Below, piece by piece: positions 1 through 10,597 of a stretch of 64,000 bases of DNA; within the stretch, counting starts at the first letter, position 1, and each line of letters starts with the position of its first letter. Made by a program: the position numbers and the translations under genes. This DNA comes from Sarcocystis neurona (Eukaryota > Apicomplexa > Conoidasida > Eucoccidiorida > Sarcocystidae): contig KL647288.1 in the NCBI GenBank assembly GCA_000727475.1, positions 3,219,604 through 3,283,603 on the forward strand, read 5' to 3'. The notes below the pieces were generated by a model. It was not told the DNA's origin and ran no database searches. It worked only from the letters and a program-made list of their open reading frames with translations.

Positions 1-2
1 CA

Positions 3-2438
3 GGTGCTGCTTCAGGCTGCGATCAGGAGGCGGTTGACGGGGAGGGGGGTGACACTTCGACAACAGCAGGCGCCGGCCTTAAAACGGCAGAGCGCAGAAT
101 AGGCCCCGCGTGTGGTACAAGACGAGCGGCAAAGTCGCTCCAGAGGGAGTCACGGCGCCATGAAGCGCTGTCTTCAGCCGAGGCTGCAGTTGAGGGGAAT
201 GAAACGGTAGCCTTGCCTGCGGCCAAATTGAAAGGTCACACACAGGCAGAACGCCGTGCTACTGCCAAGGGAGAAGAAGAGATGCAGAGCGCAGGAGGTG
301 GCGGAGCCGGAGAGATCCCTGCTGCGAGAAGACGAAGCAGCACAGATGCAGGGGGACACAGGAAAGCCAGCACCACGACTGTCTACGAAGGCCTGCGAGG
401 AAGATCTGCCGCTCCGGTCACGCGGCGGCGAAGTGGTGGGCTGCAGAGGCTTGACGCTGAGTCGTTAGTTCCGGCGTCGTGCGGTGCCGCAATGGAGCTT
501 CGCGAGAGCAGCTGCAGGAGAGGCAGCAGCAGCAGCAGCAACAGAGAGAGCAGCAGGGACAGCAACTACTACCGAGTTGAAAACAGTTGTGTCACACGAA
601 ATGGCAACACGAGCCGCAGCCGCGAGAACAGCAGTGGCGGCAAGCGAGAAAAAAGCAGCAGCGGCAGCCAGGCGAACTCTGCTGCCGGCACGACACGTGC
701 AGGTAGCAGCTGGTACAGAGGCCGGGCAGGCAGCAGCTGCAGCAGGAGAAGGAGCTCGAGGAGCAGTGTAGGCAGCGGGAGAGTCGATGACTTGTGGGAG
801 CCGGGCGACTGCAGCAGCAGCAGCGGCAGTGAGGGCAGCAGTTCCCGGCGTGCAGGAGTGACGAAAGGAGGGAATAAGCGCCGGAAAAGGAGAAGCATGG
901 GGACTTGCAGCAGCCGCAGCGGGAGCGAGAACCATGCTGCTTCTGCTGCTGAGGGAGAAGATGATTCTCCAGTTCGTAGGCGACGTCATCCTGCTGTTTC
1001 ATCCGTTGCTGTTGCCACCTCCGCAGTTCCCACTTCTACTGCCGCTGCTTCAACGCACGACGGATTACAGCTGCGCAGTCGGGCCCTCGTTGACTATGCG
1101 GCAGCGGCAGACAGCAAAAGAGCGAAGGAAAGTCTTCGCGTGCCTGCGCCTCTCGTGGCAGCAGGCGGGGGCCCGACAAGACTGCAGGAGCGTCCGGGCA
1201 CGCAGCACTTGCGGCAGGGAGTCAGCAGTGCGGCGCTTTCTGCTCCAGCAGCTGCAACAAGAGGAAAGGAAGCGGCCTCCAGCAGCACCGACGACAGTTC
1301 AACGCAGACTGCGAGTAGGAGTGCCGAAGCAACAGCAGGGAACAGTGAAACGGCAGCGCGTTTGTCTGCGGCCGTCAGGAAGGTGGCCGCAGCAGATCGC
1401 ACTGCTGCCGCTCGTTCACCGTCCTCGGCATCGGCTGCTGCACCTCCTGCGTGTACGAGATCTGCCGCTCCTGCGTCACCAGCTAGTAGCTGTGCTGCAA
1501 CGTTGGGAGCTGATGCGACAGGTGGTGCAGCAGGTGGCGTTGCGCTGCGGTCGCCTCTTGTGGGTCCGTACAGCATGCGACAGCGGACAGTGACGCCGTT
1601 GCTGTTGCCCGCTGGAAGAGCAAAGACAAGTGGGGCAGGAGTGGACGATTGTTGCCCCACAGGCGGTTCAAAGAAGTCGTGTGCGGCTGGAGGGTCGAGA
1701 GAGCTTGCTGGTGTTGCTTCCTTCTCTGAAGAGGCGGGAGGACGCTCCGGTGCAGGAGCAGCTGCGTACCTCCCGGCAGCAGCAGGAGCAACAGGAAGTG
1801 AAGTGGCCGAGGTACATTCCACTGGCGATCACTCAAGGCGCGCTGCTGAGAAGAATCGGCCTGGTTGTGACAGTGGTTTAGAAAAACACGTGTACGCCTC
1901 GTCGACGGTGTCGACAGCAGGGACAGCACTGCAAGAAACGACTGCCGTCGCGTCACCGTGTGTTAAACCGCAGCCGCGTGAAAATCAAATGCAGCAGCAG
2001 CAGGGACAGCCGCGGGGGCAGCCGGTAAGCCATTCCTTGCCGGCGCTGCACGCGCACTGGAGAGAGACACGTGCATCAGCTGGAAAGCGCCACCTGCCGG
2101 AACACGAGGTGCAACCAGAGCAACCGGGGCAGGCTGCGGACGAAGCACCGGTTGCTGGCAACGCTACTGCCGGGGAAGGGGAGGAGGGGGAGGAAGGAGA
2201 TACGAGCGTGAGAAAAGGCTGGAGGAAAGCTTCAGGGGGAGCGGCTCAATCTCATTTCAGACGGGGCGAAGGAAGCAGGGATGCAGCAGCTTCTGTCGTC
2301 CAGTGTGCTGCTGCTGAGAAGGTAGTGCAACAACAGCAGGAAGACGAGCAGCGACGCCGCAGCAAACGCATGAGACGCGGAGGCCTGTACACGACCAAGA
2401 CAGGGACAGGAGTGTGGGGCCGGCAGGTGCTGCGCTAG
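3..2438 (+). CDS. Low-complexity Ser/Ala/Gln/Arg-rich protein, 5' end outside window
   Basis: Unrecognised protein. The frame is open from base 3 to the TAG at 2436-2438, so at least 811 residues are present and the true start lies left of the window; the first start-like codon in frame, near 213, is a TTG and should not be used. CAG-phase triplet runs (for example 519-545, 811-840 and 1990-2005) are read here as Ser, Ala or Gln, which sets the plus strand as sense. The protein is basic and probably disordered, with Arg/Ser patches and a short basic C-terminus (KRMRRGG). I see no globular domain, membrane segment or catalytic motif. Minus-strand frames across it are Ala-rich mirror images. 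It could be an exon of a longer gene. Expression is likely given 2.4 kb without a stop, but triplet runs themselves lengthen open frames. Confidence 0.6.
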   Translation, partial: GAASGCDQEAVDGEGGDTSTTAGAGLKTAERRIGPACGTRRAAKSLQRESRRHEALSSAEAAVEGNETVALPAAKLKGHTQAERRATAKGEEEMQSAGGGGAGEIPAARRRSSTDAGGHRKASTTTVYEGLRGRSAAPVTRRRSGGLQRLDAESLVPASCGAAMELRESSCRRGSSSSSNRESSRDSNYYRVENSCVTRNGNTSRSRENSSGGKREKSSSGSQANSAAGTTRAGSSWYRGRAGSSCSRRRSSRSSVGSGRVDDLWEPGDCSSSSGSEGSSSRRAGVTKGGNKRRKRRSMGTCSSRSGSENHAASAAEGEDDSPVRRRRHPAVSSVAVATSAVPTSTAAASTHDGLQLRSRALVDYAAAADSKRAKESLRVPAPLVAAGGGPTRLQERPGTQHLRQGVSSAALSAPAAATRGKEAASSSTDDSSTQTASRSAEATAGNSETAARLSAAVRKVAAADRTAAARSPSSASAAAPPACTRSAAPASPASSCAATLGADATGGAAGGVALRSPLVGPYSMRQRTVTPLLLPAGRAKTSGAGVDDCCPTGGSKKSCAAGGSRELAGVASFSEEAGGRSGAGAAAYLPAAAGATGSEVAEVHSTGDHSRRAAEKNRPGCDSGLEKHVYASSTVSTAGTALQETTAVASPCVKPQPRENQMQQQQGQPRGQPVSHSLPALHAHWRETRASAGKRHLPEHEVQPEQPGQAADEAPVAGNATAGEGEEGEEGDTSVRKGWRKASGGAAQSHFRRGEGSRDAAASVVQCAAAEKVVQQQQEDEQRRRSKRMRRGGLYTTKTGTGVWGRQVLR

Positions 2439-4079
2439 GCCCAGTAGACAATCACGCTGATTTTATGCGATTTGCTTGTGTGCGCGTCCGGTTATCACAA
2501 CCGTATTCTACATCACGACGTGCAGACCGGAGTACCAAGCTCGTCCGTCTATGTATGTGAAAACGCACTTGCACACACCCGCATTGATTTGCCGGTGTCT
2601 TACTGAAGTTTGTGTTCATGTTCGAGGCGGTTCCCCTGTAATCACACCCATATACCGCTTTGCCCGTAGACACGAGCTTCGCAGCCACGTCGTGGACAGG
2701 CCTCACGTAACGAGCAAAAATGTGGACAAAAGAGGACAAAGCAGGGGAGGACACGCTTGTGGTAGCTTCTGCTATGAATATGTCGTCTAACATGCAAGTG
2801 TGTATTACAGCAGATGTGTACACCTTTTAGGGACACCTATGTACCTAAGTGCTCCTCTACGTGTCTTGGCGATGTGTAAGAGCGCTAGTGACGCTGCCGC
2901 GCAGACCCGCGCCTACTGCGTATCTCACGCTGCCGGCTCCCACGAGTCTATACAACGGTCAAGAATGCACCTGTGAAATGTCTGTTTGCAAGTCCACTTA
3001 TACCGCAGGATTTATACGTATTTATGTATCCCTCTGTATGGGTCGTTACATGTGTGCGTCAGCAGTTTATGCCGACACGTGCAGCTGTATCATCTCTGCG
3101 ACTGTCGCAGCTGTCCAAGTGTGTATTCACGGGCAGCAGACACGTTTTTTTAGTCCAGTAAGGTAAACAGTTGCGTCACTCTGCCGCTTGACTGGCAGCA
3201 AAGTAGGAGATCTACATGGACGCTCGAGCGGCGTTCCAGGACATAGAGGTAGATACGCGTGTTGTATTCCTTACTGCACCTGCTTTGTTTACCATCTATC
3301 TGAGTATGCGTGTCTGCGTCGCGACAAATTTCCGAGGTTCTGGCAGGGTTTATTCTATAGACGTCTCCCCACCAAGTCGATACGTTTAACGTGAATTCAC
3401 GCCGTGAATTGGTTACGGTCGGGAGTCAATTGCTGCGTGGCGAAAGCTACGCCTGTCGTGGCGACCGCTGCTGTTGCAGCGGTTCGTTGGGACGATCAAC
3501 GAACTGCAAGCACTGCCGTGCTTGTTGGTGACTTTGCTGGTAAATCTCGGTGGTAGTGTAGTTTCTCAGAGTGTGCATAACGACTGCTGTCTGTGCCGAC
3601 GTTGCAACTGCGGATGAACGGTCAAGAGCTGCGATTGAACTTCCACATGCCTTCGTATGTATGTGTATACTTGGATGGATATATGCGCTACACGTATGCG
3701 TACTCATGTATTAGGTATGCGTACCACGGTCAACCGATGAAACACTGTAGCGGGCAATCATGTGGAGCTCGTAATCTGCCTGCTTGAGGCTGGTGTTCTG
3801 TCGAGCTCCTAACGTGCGCACACGGGGCTGGCGTTCTGGCGGACGCCCGTCACGCCCTTGTACGTGTATAAAATTAGAGAACAACGTGCTACCAAACCGT
3901 TCGCGTACGTACTACAGGCACACACGCGTACCGGCGCTCACCCCTGCAGGCATAACGGTGCAGGCTCATAGAACTGCACATGTTTATAGACAGACAGAAG
4001 CGCACGCACGGAGCTATACATAAAGTCAGAGGCGAACTTGTACACCTACCCGACGCAATTCCGAGACATAGGTGTGCCA
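2439..4079. other. Intergenic region, no gene supported
   Basis: Between the stop of the low-complexity gene and the stop of the minus-strand gene ending at 4080 I find only short frames of about 60-105 codons without coding character. The sequence has scattered CGTACGTAT-type words but no long repeat. It should hold the 3' ends of two converging genes. Confidence 0.4.
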
Positions 4080-5062
4080 CTAGCTTTCCATAGGAAGACT
4101 ATGGCGTTTAGCGCCCACCGCGTGCGGACGCAGCTGGGGGATTCTTCTCCTGAGTGTCTTCTGCAGCGGGAAGTCCAGCGTGGTGATAATTTCTAGTACG
4201 GACGTTGTAATGTGCTGTGCAGTCCCTTTCCACAGGCGACGAAGTGAAACTAGGTTAAATTTGCACACGACGTTCAGTTCACGGTACGTGTATCAATACG
4301 TGCTTTCTACATACGGTTGTGTGAGAGAAGAAGCGGTGCGGACGCAACGGTACTGATGTCGAGGTAGTGACGTCGAAGTAGCGCACTGGAAAGTAAGACA
4401 ATACGGACACAGAGTGTCTCTGCAGATTAACATCTAGGCCCACGGAGACGACTGCAAAAGCTGTGCCTTCGTTTGCCTTTAGCAGAAGGGTGTTAAAAGT
4501 TTCATCTGAGAGATCAGGGCGTGGTTGACACGAACACAACCAGGTTGCGGTGTGCGACTTTCAGCAGGATTGAACAATTGCAATATCCAGGCAATCCTTG
4601 GGTGTACATATGCGTGCAATATTCACGCGTAGTTTGGACGTAAAGAGCCTGTGTACTCGACATCTTGTGTTCTTTTTTTGTTCGCAAGACTAGTTCGTGT
4701 CTTCCCATGCAGGCAACCACGATCGTGTACGCGAGGATGCAGGGACGACGTATTTGACTACACAGGGGCTTATTTTCACGATTACGAAACCTCGCGTTGT
4801 TGCCAGTGCAGATCTCTACCCGCACACGTAGAATGTAACTATGAATTTATTCTGCTATCATGTTCGCAGACGTACATTATAACACGCAGTGTTCAGTATT
4901 CTTTCACTTAGAGACAAGAACATTCACATATGTAGGCGCAGCAGCTGAGTGTGTTGGTATACAAGCGACTTGCTTGAACACGAAACCATCTGTGGCAATG
5001 ACGCTTCTGCTCCTCACTCAGCGCTGCATCCACAGCTCGCCATTTGGGAACTCCGGCTGTAT
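4080..5062 (-). CDS. Split gene of unknown function, three 3' exons
   Basis: Three minus-strand exons join in phase: 5062-4928, 4505-4311 and 4249-4080 (stop TAG at 4082-4080). The acceptors have pyrimidine tracts (tctcttcag before 5062, gatctctcag before 4505); the donors are GTGAAT and GTAGAA; all three junctions are phase 1. Together they give about 165 residues with normal, non-repetitive composition, including the stretches WRAVDAALSEEQKRHCHRWF, NEGTAFAVVSVGLDV and LEIITTLDFPLQ, which look like folded protein. I do not recognise the family. More exons must lie upstream; open frames at about 5.1-5.3, 5.4-5.75 and 6.1-6.35 kb on the same strand are candidates that I could not join. The neighbour upstream (6763, +) would be divergently transcribed. 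Confidence 0.5.
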
Positions 5063-6762
5063 CTGAAGAGAAAGCTGTACAAGACTGTGCTAGATGCAGG
5101 GTACACCCCGTGTTTACAGATGCACGACTTAATAACACTTGTACGGATCTGCCAAGTGGTGCTGGCTTCTTCCTGTTTGTACACGGCAGATCCGGTAGGA
5201 CCGACTGCGCGATAGTCACCGTTAGATCAATCCTTGCCATCGAAAAAACCAGGGCATGTGCCGACAGACTACGAGTGTCGGGTTGACTCAGAATCACGTG
5301 TGCTTGTGGTAGGCACAGGTGTGAGGCAGTTCGCCAACCACGTGCGCATCCGACCCACTTTTTGCACCAGCACGGAAGATCAAACTGAAAATGTCACGAT
5401 CCTGCTCTCTTGAAACGCGGCCCTGTTACGCTCGTTTTGGGCTGGGAGGTCAGTGTGGGCATATGTAGCTCTCCTGAAGTTGCCACAGGGGTACTGCACA
5501 CAACTCCTGACGTGAGTAATGAGAGGAGGCGGTACGCGTACGTCGGCGCCCCCCCGTGTAGAGCTCCCGTCAAGAGTTTGGAAGCTACCGGTAGGAACGA
5601 AGGGCACAGAGGAAGATATGGTCTCTGACGTAGCGAATTCTCCCGTGTTATACATCCATGAAAACGTGTGTGTACAGACTATTTTGAAAATAGCGACACT
5701 GCACGACACTACCTCCGCGTTGATCTTCTGGCGACACGCTCTACGGTTCCGAATCACGCCTACGCCAGTTCCTGCAGCAAAGGAGCTCGACGGCGTTGCA
5801 ACGAACAGTCTCTACACTATTCTGTTTCGCCGGAAACCGGGAACTTTAGGGACACAACATTTTAAGACGACCTCTTCAGAATCCTGAAGAGGTCTTCCAC
5901 CTGCCATTGTTGTTGTCGCCTAGACTGATGCACGGCCAGTGCCCGTGCTTCGGCATCGTAAGCCGTGGGAAATCAAAAAGTAGCTTTTCTTCATCCCCGT
6001 CCGTGCCAAAAATAGCCAAAAGCTAGTCGGTTATCGTTCAAGGGTTCCCTCAACGTCGGTGGGCTGAAGCAGGGTGTGACGCAGAACAAGATATGCCCGT
6101 GCTAATCACTGTGAACGGCAGAGTACGCGCAGCGTGCAAGTGAGTTTGTAAACCGTAGAATCCACAGGAATGTTTAAGAGCGTCCCCACTTTTTTCGTAG
6201 TCTGCGGTGTCTTCACGCATCCGCAATCCTGTGGAATTCGAACAGGTGTCTTATGCACTTTGAACCTTCGTAAGCACCCTCTGGTGCCGTTGGCACCGTC
6301 AACTTGTTCCTGAGGTTCTTGAGTGTAAGTTTTATTGATCACCATTCAGCAGATGCAGACCCGAAAGGGTGTCGCGCTAGTGTGGTTACATCGGGATCCG
6401 TACAGATACACATTGAAACAGTTCGGATACGTGTGGGGGCAAACACTTCCTACACATGTAAGTTCCGTCTCCACTTGCACCGCCCCCGATGCCAGTGCGA
6501 GCATTTGCACGTCTAACTGAGACTCGAAAGAGTGGGCTTTGTTGACGTAACTGGCTTTGTGTTGCCTGTTTACGACAACGTAGTGGCATTTTCGAAAGTG
6601 GGGATTTCAGCAGGTGAGACGGCAGCACCACAACTTGTCTCGGCGGGTCTGTGTTGCCCGTTTACAAGGACACTCACAGGTCTTCTGAACGTTGGTAATT
6701 AAACAGAAGTTGCCGTAGCACCTTCTGAACATCCATATTGCCTTTTGGTTCAAGGTGGAAGC
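5063..6762. other. Probable upstream exons of the 4080-5062 gene and divergent promoter region
   Basis: Minus-strand frames with plausible composition occur at about 5100-5297 (includes RIDLTVTIAQSVLPDLP), 5380-5757 and 6106-6345 (includes TTKKVGTLLNIPVDSTVYKL), but plus-strand frames at 5044-5286 and 5519-5887 look equally reasonable. No splice chain could be fixed. The last 400 bases before 6763 should contain the promoter of the secreted-protein gene; I see no recognisable element. Confidence 0.3.
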
Positions 6763-9234
6763 ATGGCTTATTTCATCTCACATACAAAGCACAAATGGAC
6801 CGTGAGGTCGGTGCATAGACTGCAGGCCCGACGGCGACCGCTCACGTTTCACAACGGTAGGACTGTACTGTGGTGGACGGGTGCCTTTACGCTCCTTGTT
6901 CTGCTCCTTGGAGAAACACAAAAGTGTGTATCCCCAGTGACTGCTCTTGACGGATCCGTCTATGCACTGGAGATACCCTTTCTCTCCTCACGAAGTAACG
7001 GTGCTGCCTACGAAAGTGCTGCGACACCTGCAGCGTCACACAGTGACAACAATATTGATGTTAACCGTGTTCTCGCCCAGTTACACCGTAGAGCCCCTGT
7101 GCTATCCCTTTTCGGATGGAATCTAGCGTCTGACGAATACGGCGCTCCCAGCACAGGCAAACACCGCGAAGAAGCAAGTGACGAACAAAAGCCAGCCCCC
7201 CCCGTTAAGAATTCAAACAGTGATTCTACAGTAGAAGAGCCCACCGATTTCGGGCAACCGCCAGACAACGCAGGTGAACAGTCGGAGCCTAAAGAGGGCT
7301 TTGAGGCAGAGGAGAACGAGGAGACCTTCAAATCTGAAGGTGGAAAGCAGGTACAGCCTACTTCGGAGACACCAGACACTCCGGAGGACGAGACAGAAGA
7401 GGGGGAAAGCGTCACGCCTGGCGAAGGTGTCACCAGGGTATTGCGCGAAAAAAACAATGTGGTCACCGAATCAGACTATGGCCTACTTCTAGACGTGAGC
7501 ACCAATGAGAAGCTGGAGAACACAAGGGGGGCACTGGAAAATCCCCAGTTATCCACAGTAGTAGATCAAAGTGCAGAGCAGGTACGCTCCAGTGGAATTC
7601 ACAGCAGTCGGGAATTGGCCTCGTGCGATAGCGATGTATTTGAAGGGCACCCGGAGGTAGTAGATCCACAACCAATCTCCGAAGCAGCATCGGAATTTTC
7701 CGGTGCAGGAGGCGGCCACGAAGATGACTCTGGGCCCGGAGAGCCTTCTACGCCAGGATACACAGAGGAAACAGAGGGACAGGTTATGGCAAGAGATATG
7801 CAATGCCAAAAGAAAGACGAGCAGGTTGTTGTCAGTTCCGACAAAAAGGCGGGGGAAATCCGGCAGGTGCACCAGCACCGCGAAGACAGCGCAGAAATCC
7901 CTCACAGCTTGGATGGCTCAGGAGACTGGATACCCCTTCCCGAGGGTCACTCCCACGGAGCAGATGGAACACATGGAAAACCAGCTAGGCGGTTGGCAGG
8001 TCACAAAGGCGAAGCAGTATACGGCGAAGTGCCTTTTGATGAGGATCTCGGTGCAGAGGTTGATCCGAGAGGTGACATGTCCATCGGCGAAAAGTGGTCT
8101 CGTGACGCGCTAGATTTCCAGTATCCTTCGTTGTACGACGACTCATATGAGCTATCTTTTCCATCTGTGTCTCTTGGAGAGGATGATGTCTCAGAGGAAG
8201 GTGTGACAGACGGCGTGCTCCTTGGCACCGAAGGATTTGATAACGCACAAGGGTATCAGTTTCCTCCAGACTCAGAAACGGACGAAACGCCGTCCGAGTG
8301 GGAGGAGGTGGCCACTCTTGAGCGGCACCTTCAGGACTCTGAGCTCCCCAATCATGATGATGACCCAGAAACTGGGCGACTGGCGAATTACACAGCAAAT
8401 GAGACTTACGCTTACTTTCCTTTTGACGAGGACTCTGGTGCAGAAGAAGGTACGACAGGCCACGAGTTCATCGGCAAAACTGGGCGACTGTCAGATTACA
8501 CAGCAAATGAGATTTACGGGTACTTTCCCTTTGACGAGGACTCTGGGGCAAAAGAAGGTACGACAGGCCACGAGTTCATCGGTGACGGGGAGTTTCCTCA
8601 TGGGTCTGAATCTGAGAATACGTGGTACGACCATTCGGTGTATTCTTTCCTCAATAGCGACCTAAGGGACTTTGAACGCGACGACGTGTACGAGGTCACA
8701 GGAACCCTCGGTCGTGAACAAGGACTCCAGCCTCCTTTTGAATACTATTTTACTGGCGAGCATGAAGCTTATGAAGGGAGCTCAGTGGATCCCGAGGTGG
8801 ATCACGACAAAGATGTTTCGATTGATACACCGGAGAGTGACCCTTCTGCGGCTGCGAGATTGCTTAAGGGGGAAGTTCCCGATCCGTACAACGGGCAGCC
8901 TACTGAGACGGAGGGTCGAGAAAAGTTGGGGTTAGTGTCGCCGGGTTTGTGGTCAACCCCATCCAATGATAACGCTGATAATCCCTTCGAGTTTTTTGAT
9001 CATTTAGACTCGGATACATCTTCCTCCGTCTTTACGTCATCCCTGCATTCCCATTCGAATCTTTTCGACGATATCGACAGTTTGCCTGAGGATTTTTTCC
9101 AGGAAGACTTGGAGCCACCGATATCTTCAGGCTACCGAAACTGGCCACGTCCTGGCAGCCTTTACTACTACTTAACGCCCAAAGAGGGTATGGACTACAG
9201 TGTGGATTCGACCCCTGGGCCCGACGCCGAGTAA
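6763..9234 (+). CDS. Secreted acidic repeat protein, candidate dense-granule/rhoptry-type effector
   Basis: Single-exon frame of 823 residues from ATG 6763, which has A at -3 and G at +4; the frame could open 18 bases earlier only with a TTG. A hydrophobic segment at residues about 34-50 (TVLWWTGAFTLLVLLLG) behind a basic leader looks like the recessed signal peptide common on coccidian secretory-organelle proteins. The rest is acidic and probably disordered, rich in Glu, Asp, Ser and Pro, with Tyr clusters near the C-terminus. A 36-residue unit is repeated in tandem at residues 537-572 and 573-608 around PFDEDSGA; a single related PFDEDLGA is at 424. RRLAG at residues 409-413 partly fits the RRL export-cleavage signal known from Toxoplasma granule proteins. 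There is no second membrane segment and no enzyme motif. The family is unrecognised and the effector role is inferred. Confidence 0.65.
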   Translation: MAYFISHTKHKWTVRSVHRLQARRRPLTFHNGRTVLWWTGAFTLLVLLLGETQKCVSPVTALDGSVYALEIPFLSSRSNGAAYESAATPAASHSDNNIDVNRVLAQLHRRAPVLSLFGWNLASDEYGAPSTGKHREEASDEQKPAPPVKNSNSDSTVEEPTDFGQPPDNAGEQSEPKEGFEAEENEETFKSEGGKQVQPTSETPDTPEDETEEGESVTPGEGVTRVLREKNNVVTESDYGLLLDVSTNEKLENTRGALENPQLSTVVDQSAEQVRSSGIHSSRELASCDSDVFEGHPEVVDPQPISEAASEFSGAGGGHEDDSGPGEPSTPGYTEETEGQVMARDMQCQKKDEQVVVSSDKKAGEIRQVHQHREDSAEIPHSLDGSGDWIPLPEGHSHGADGTHGKPARRLAGHKGEAVYGEVPFDEDLGAEVDPRGDMSIGEKWSRDALDFQYPSLYDDSYELSFPSVSLGEDDVSEEGVTDGVLLGTEGFDNAQGYQFPPDSETDETPSEWEEVATLERHLQDSELPNHDDDPETGRLANYTANETYAYFPFDEDSGAEEGTTGHEFIGKTGRLSDYTANEIYGYFPFDEDSGAKEGTTGHEFIGDGEFPHGSESENTWYDHSVYSFLNSDLRDFERDDVYEVTGTLGREQGLQPPFEYYFTGEHEAYEGSSVDPEVDHDKDVSIDTPESDPSAAARLLKGEVPDPYNGQPTETEGREKLGLVSPGLWSTPSNDNADNPFEFFDHLDSDTSSSVFTSSLHSHSNLFDDIDSLPEDFFQEDLEPPISSGYRNWPRPGSLYYYLTPKEGMDYSVDSTPGPDAE
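8371..8586 (+). repeat. 108-bp in-frame tandem duplication inside the secreted-protein gene
   Basis: Units 8371-8478 and 8479-8586 are nearly identical and code for 36 residues each, centred on PFDEDSGA and ending GHEFIG. Differences are mostly substitutions that alter single residues (ANETYAY against SDYTANEIYGY), so the duplication is recent but not brand new. The length, a multiple of three, keeps the frame. Confidence 0.9.
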
Positions 9235-10597
9235 TACCGTTATTTTTCGCTAAAAGGTTTGCGACGGCAACATGACACCCATCTTCAAACAATCGAAAGG
9301 CGCCTGACGAATGAAAGAGGTGACTCGATCTACTCTGCTCTTCTTCCTTCGTACGGAGTCCAGCTCGAGATCAGTTCGCTGTAAACACTGCCCACCTACT
9401 ACGTATAAGGGAGAACCACATTACGATGCTGTTAAGCGCAGCAGCACAGTCTCAAGACTTTTTCCCCTCATGGTTGTGAGAGTCTAATGGACGATTGCCC
9501 ACCCGAAATTTCATCGCCTGTTAACGGTGTCAAGTCGCGTAGCCCCCGGCCGTGGACTTTTTGTGACACTTCCAAGAACTCAAGGTGCCCCGTGGGACAA
9601 CAGCTTATTTGTTTGCTGTTTCGATCCTTTTCTACACAAACTCTTATGCAGGACCGCTGTAATGGACTCATGGTGTACGCACAATCGCAAGGGACGCCAG
9701 GTCGGTGCCGACTCTGGCACTGCGTACTGCAGTACTCTCGACTCCGGTGCTGTCGGCTCCGGCGCCACCAACAGCGGCGACACTGCAGGCGCAGGTTTAC
9801 GATGCGACGACGCTACTGGGGCTTGAAGCACTCCGCACTCTGAAAAGTAGAATGCATAAATGTCCATGTGCCAGACCTGAAGACGCTAGAACTGTGCTGC
9901 TAGAGCGCCCTGCACTCTGCTGTCCTCTCGGCAGCAACCGCGATGCGGTATCTGCGTGGTGCATCAATATTGCCCGGCCAAATGCGGCACGATCCGATGC
10001 CGCAAGGATTCTAGAAGTCTTACTGTTGAGCCGTCAGAATGGGTCTGTGGCAACTGTATGCAATGCTAAGCTATCCGAGTTCAGTGTGTGAAGCGATTTC
10101 TCGGTCACGTAAACACTCAGAACAGGAGACGCAGACACGGCGTCGTAAACAGCTATGACCGCACCAAGGATGTGCTTCTACTCAGCACCACAACGAAGTT
10201 AGCAAGGCAAGTCAACCTGGCTTCATTTGCACTAACGTGTCGCCAATGTCTCTGTGTGGGGAAGCGGACGCACTCTGACGTTCACGTGGAACCGGTAATC
10301 AAGCGGCGTAACCTCACTGCGTAAACGTTCTGTGCGTGTACTGCAGAAATCTGTCTGAGAAAAATGTGTGCTCCGGTGACTGTTGTGAATCCAACTTTTT
10401 CACCCTCACGGACGCACTGCATCGGTGAACCCCGGTGTGCATAAATAATCACCAGAAAGGCCTACGTGTTTCGCTGAGGCGGAAACTTTCCTTGATCGGC
10501 TACTTCTGAGACCGGTGGACAGCCAGTGCGAGGATGCACTGCCTCATCAGCCGAGTTAGGTGCGCCCACGACTTTGAATAGCAACCAGTTCGATAGC
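9235..10597. other. Region without a firm gene; one candidate small frame
   Basis: A plus-strand frame at 9705-10091 (about 128 codons, GTG at its left end, so perhaps an exon) has reasonable composition, for example ARPEDARTVLLERPALCCPL. An overlapping minus-strand frame at 9580-9867 competes with it. Around 9700-9780 the sequence has a degenerate three-base rhythm. Nothing else is supported. Confidence 0.25.

Noticed and set aside
465..1822. Minus-strand Ala-rich frames opposite the left-edge gene
   Set aside because: Mirror images of CAG arrays; triplet runs keep several frames open at once and the plus frame is longer and continuous.
6745..6762. TTG at 6745 as start of the secreted protein
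   Set aside because: Nuclear eukaryotic genes rarely start at TTG and an ATG with good context follows 18 bases later.
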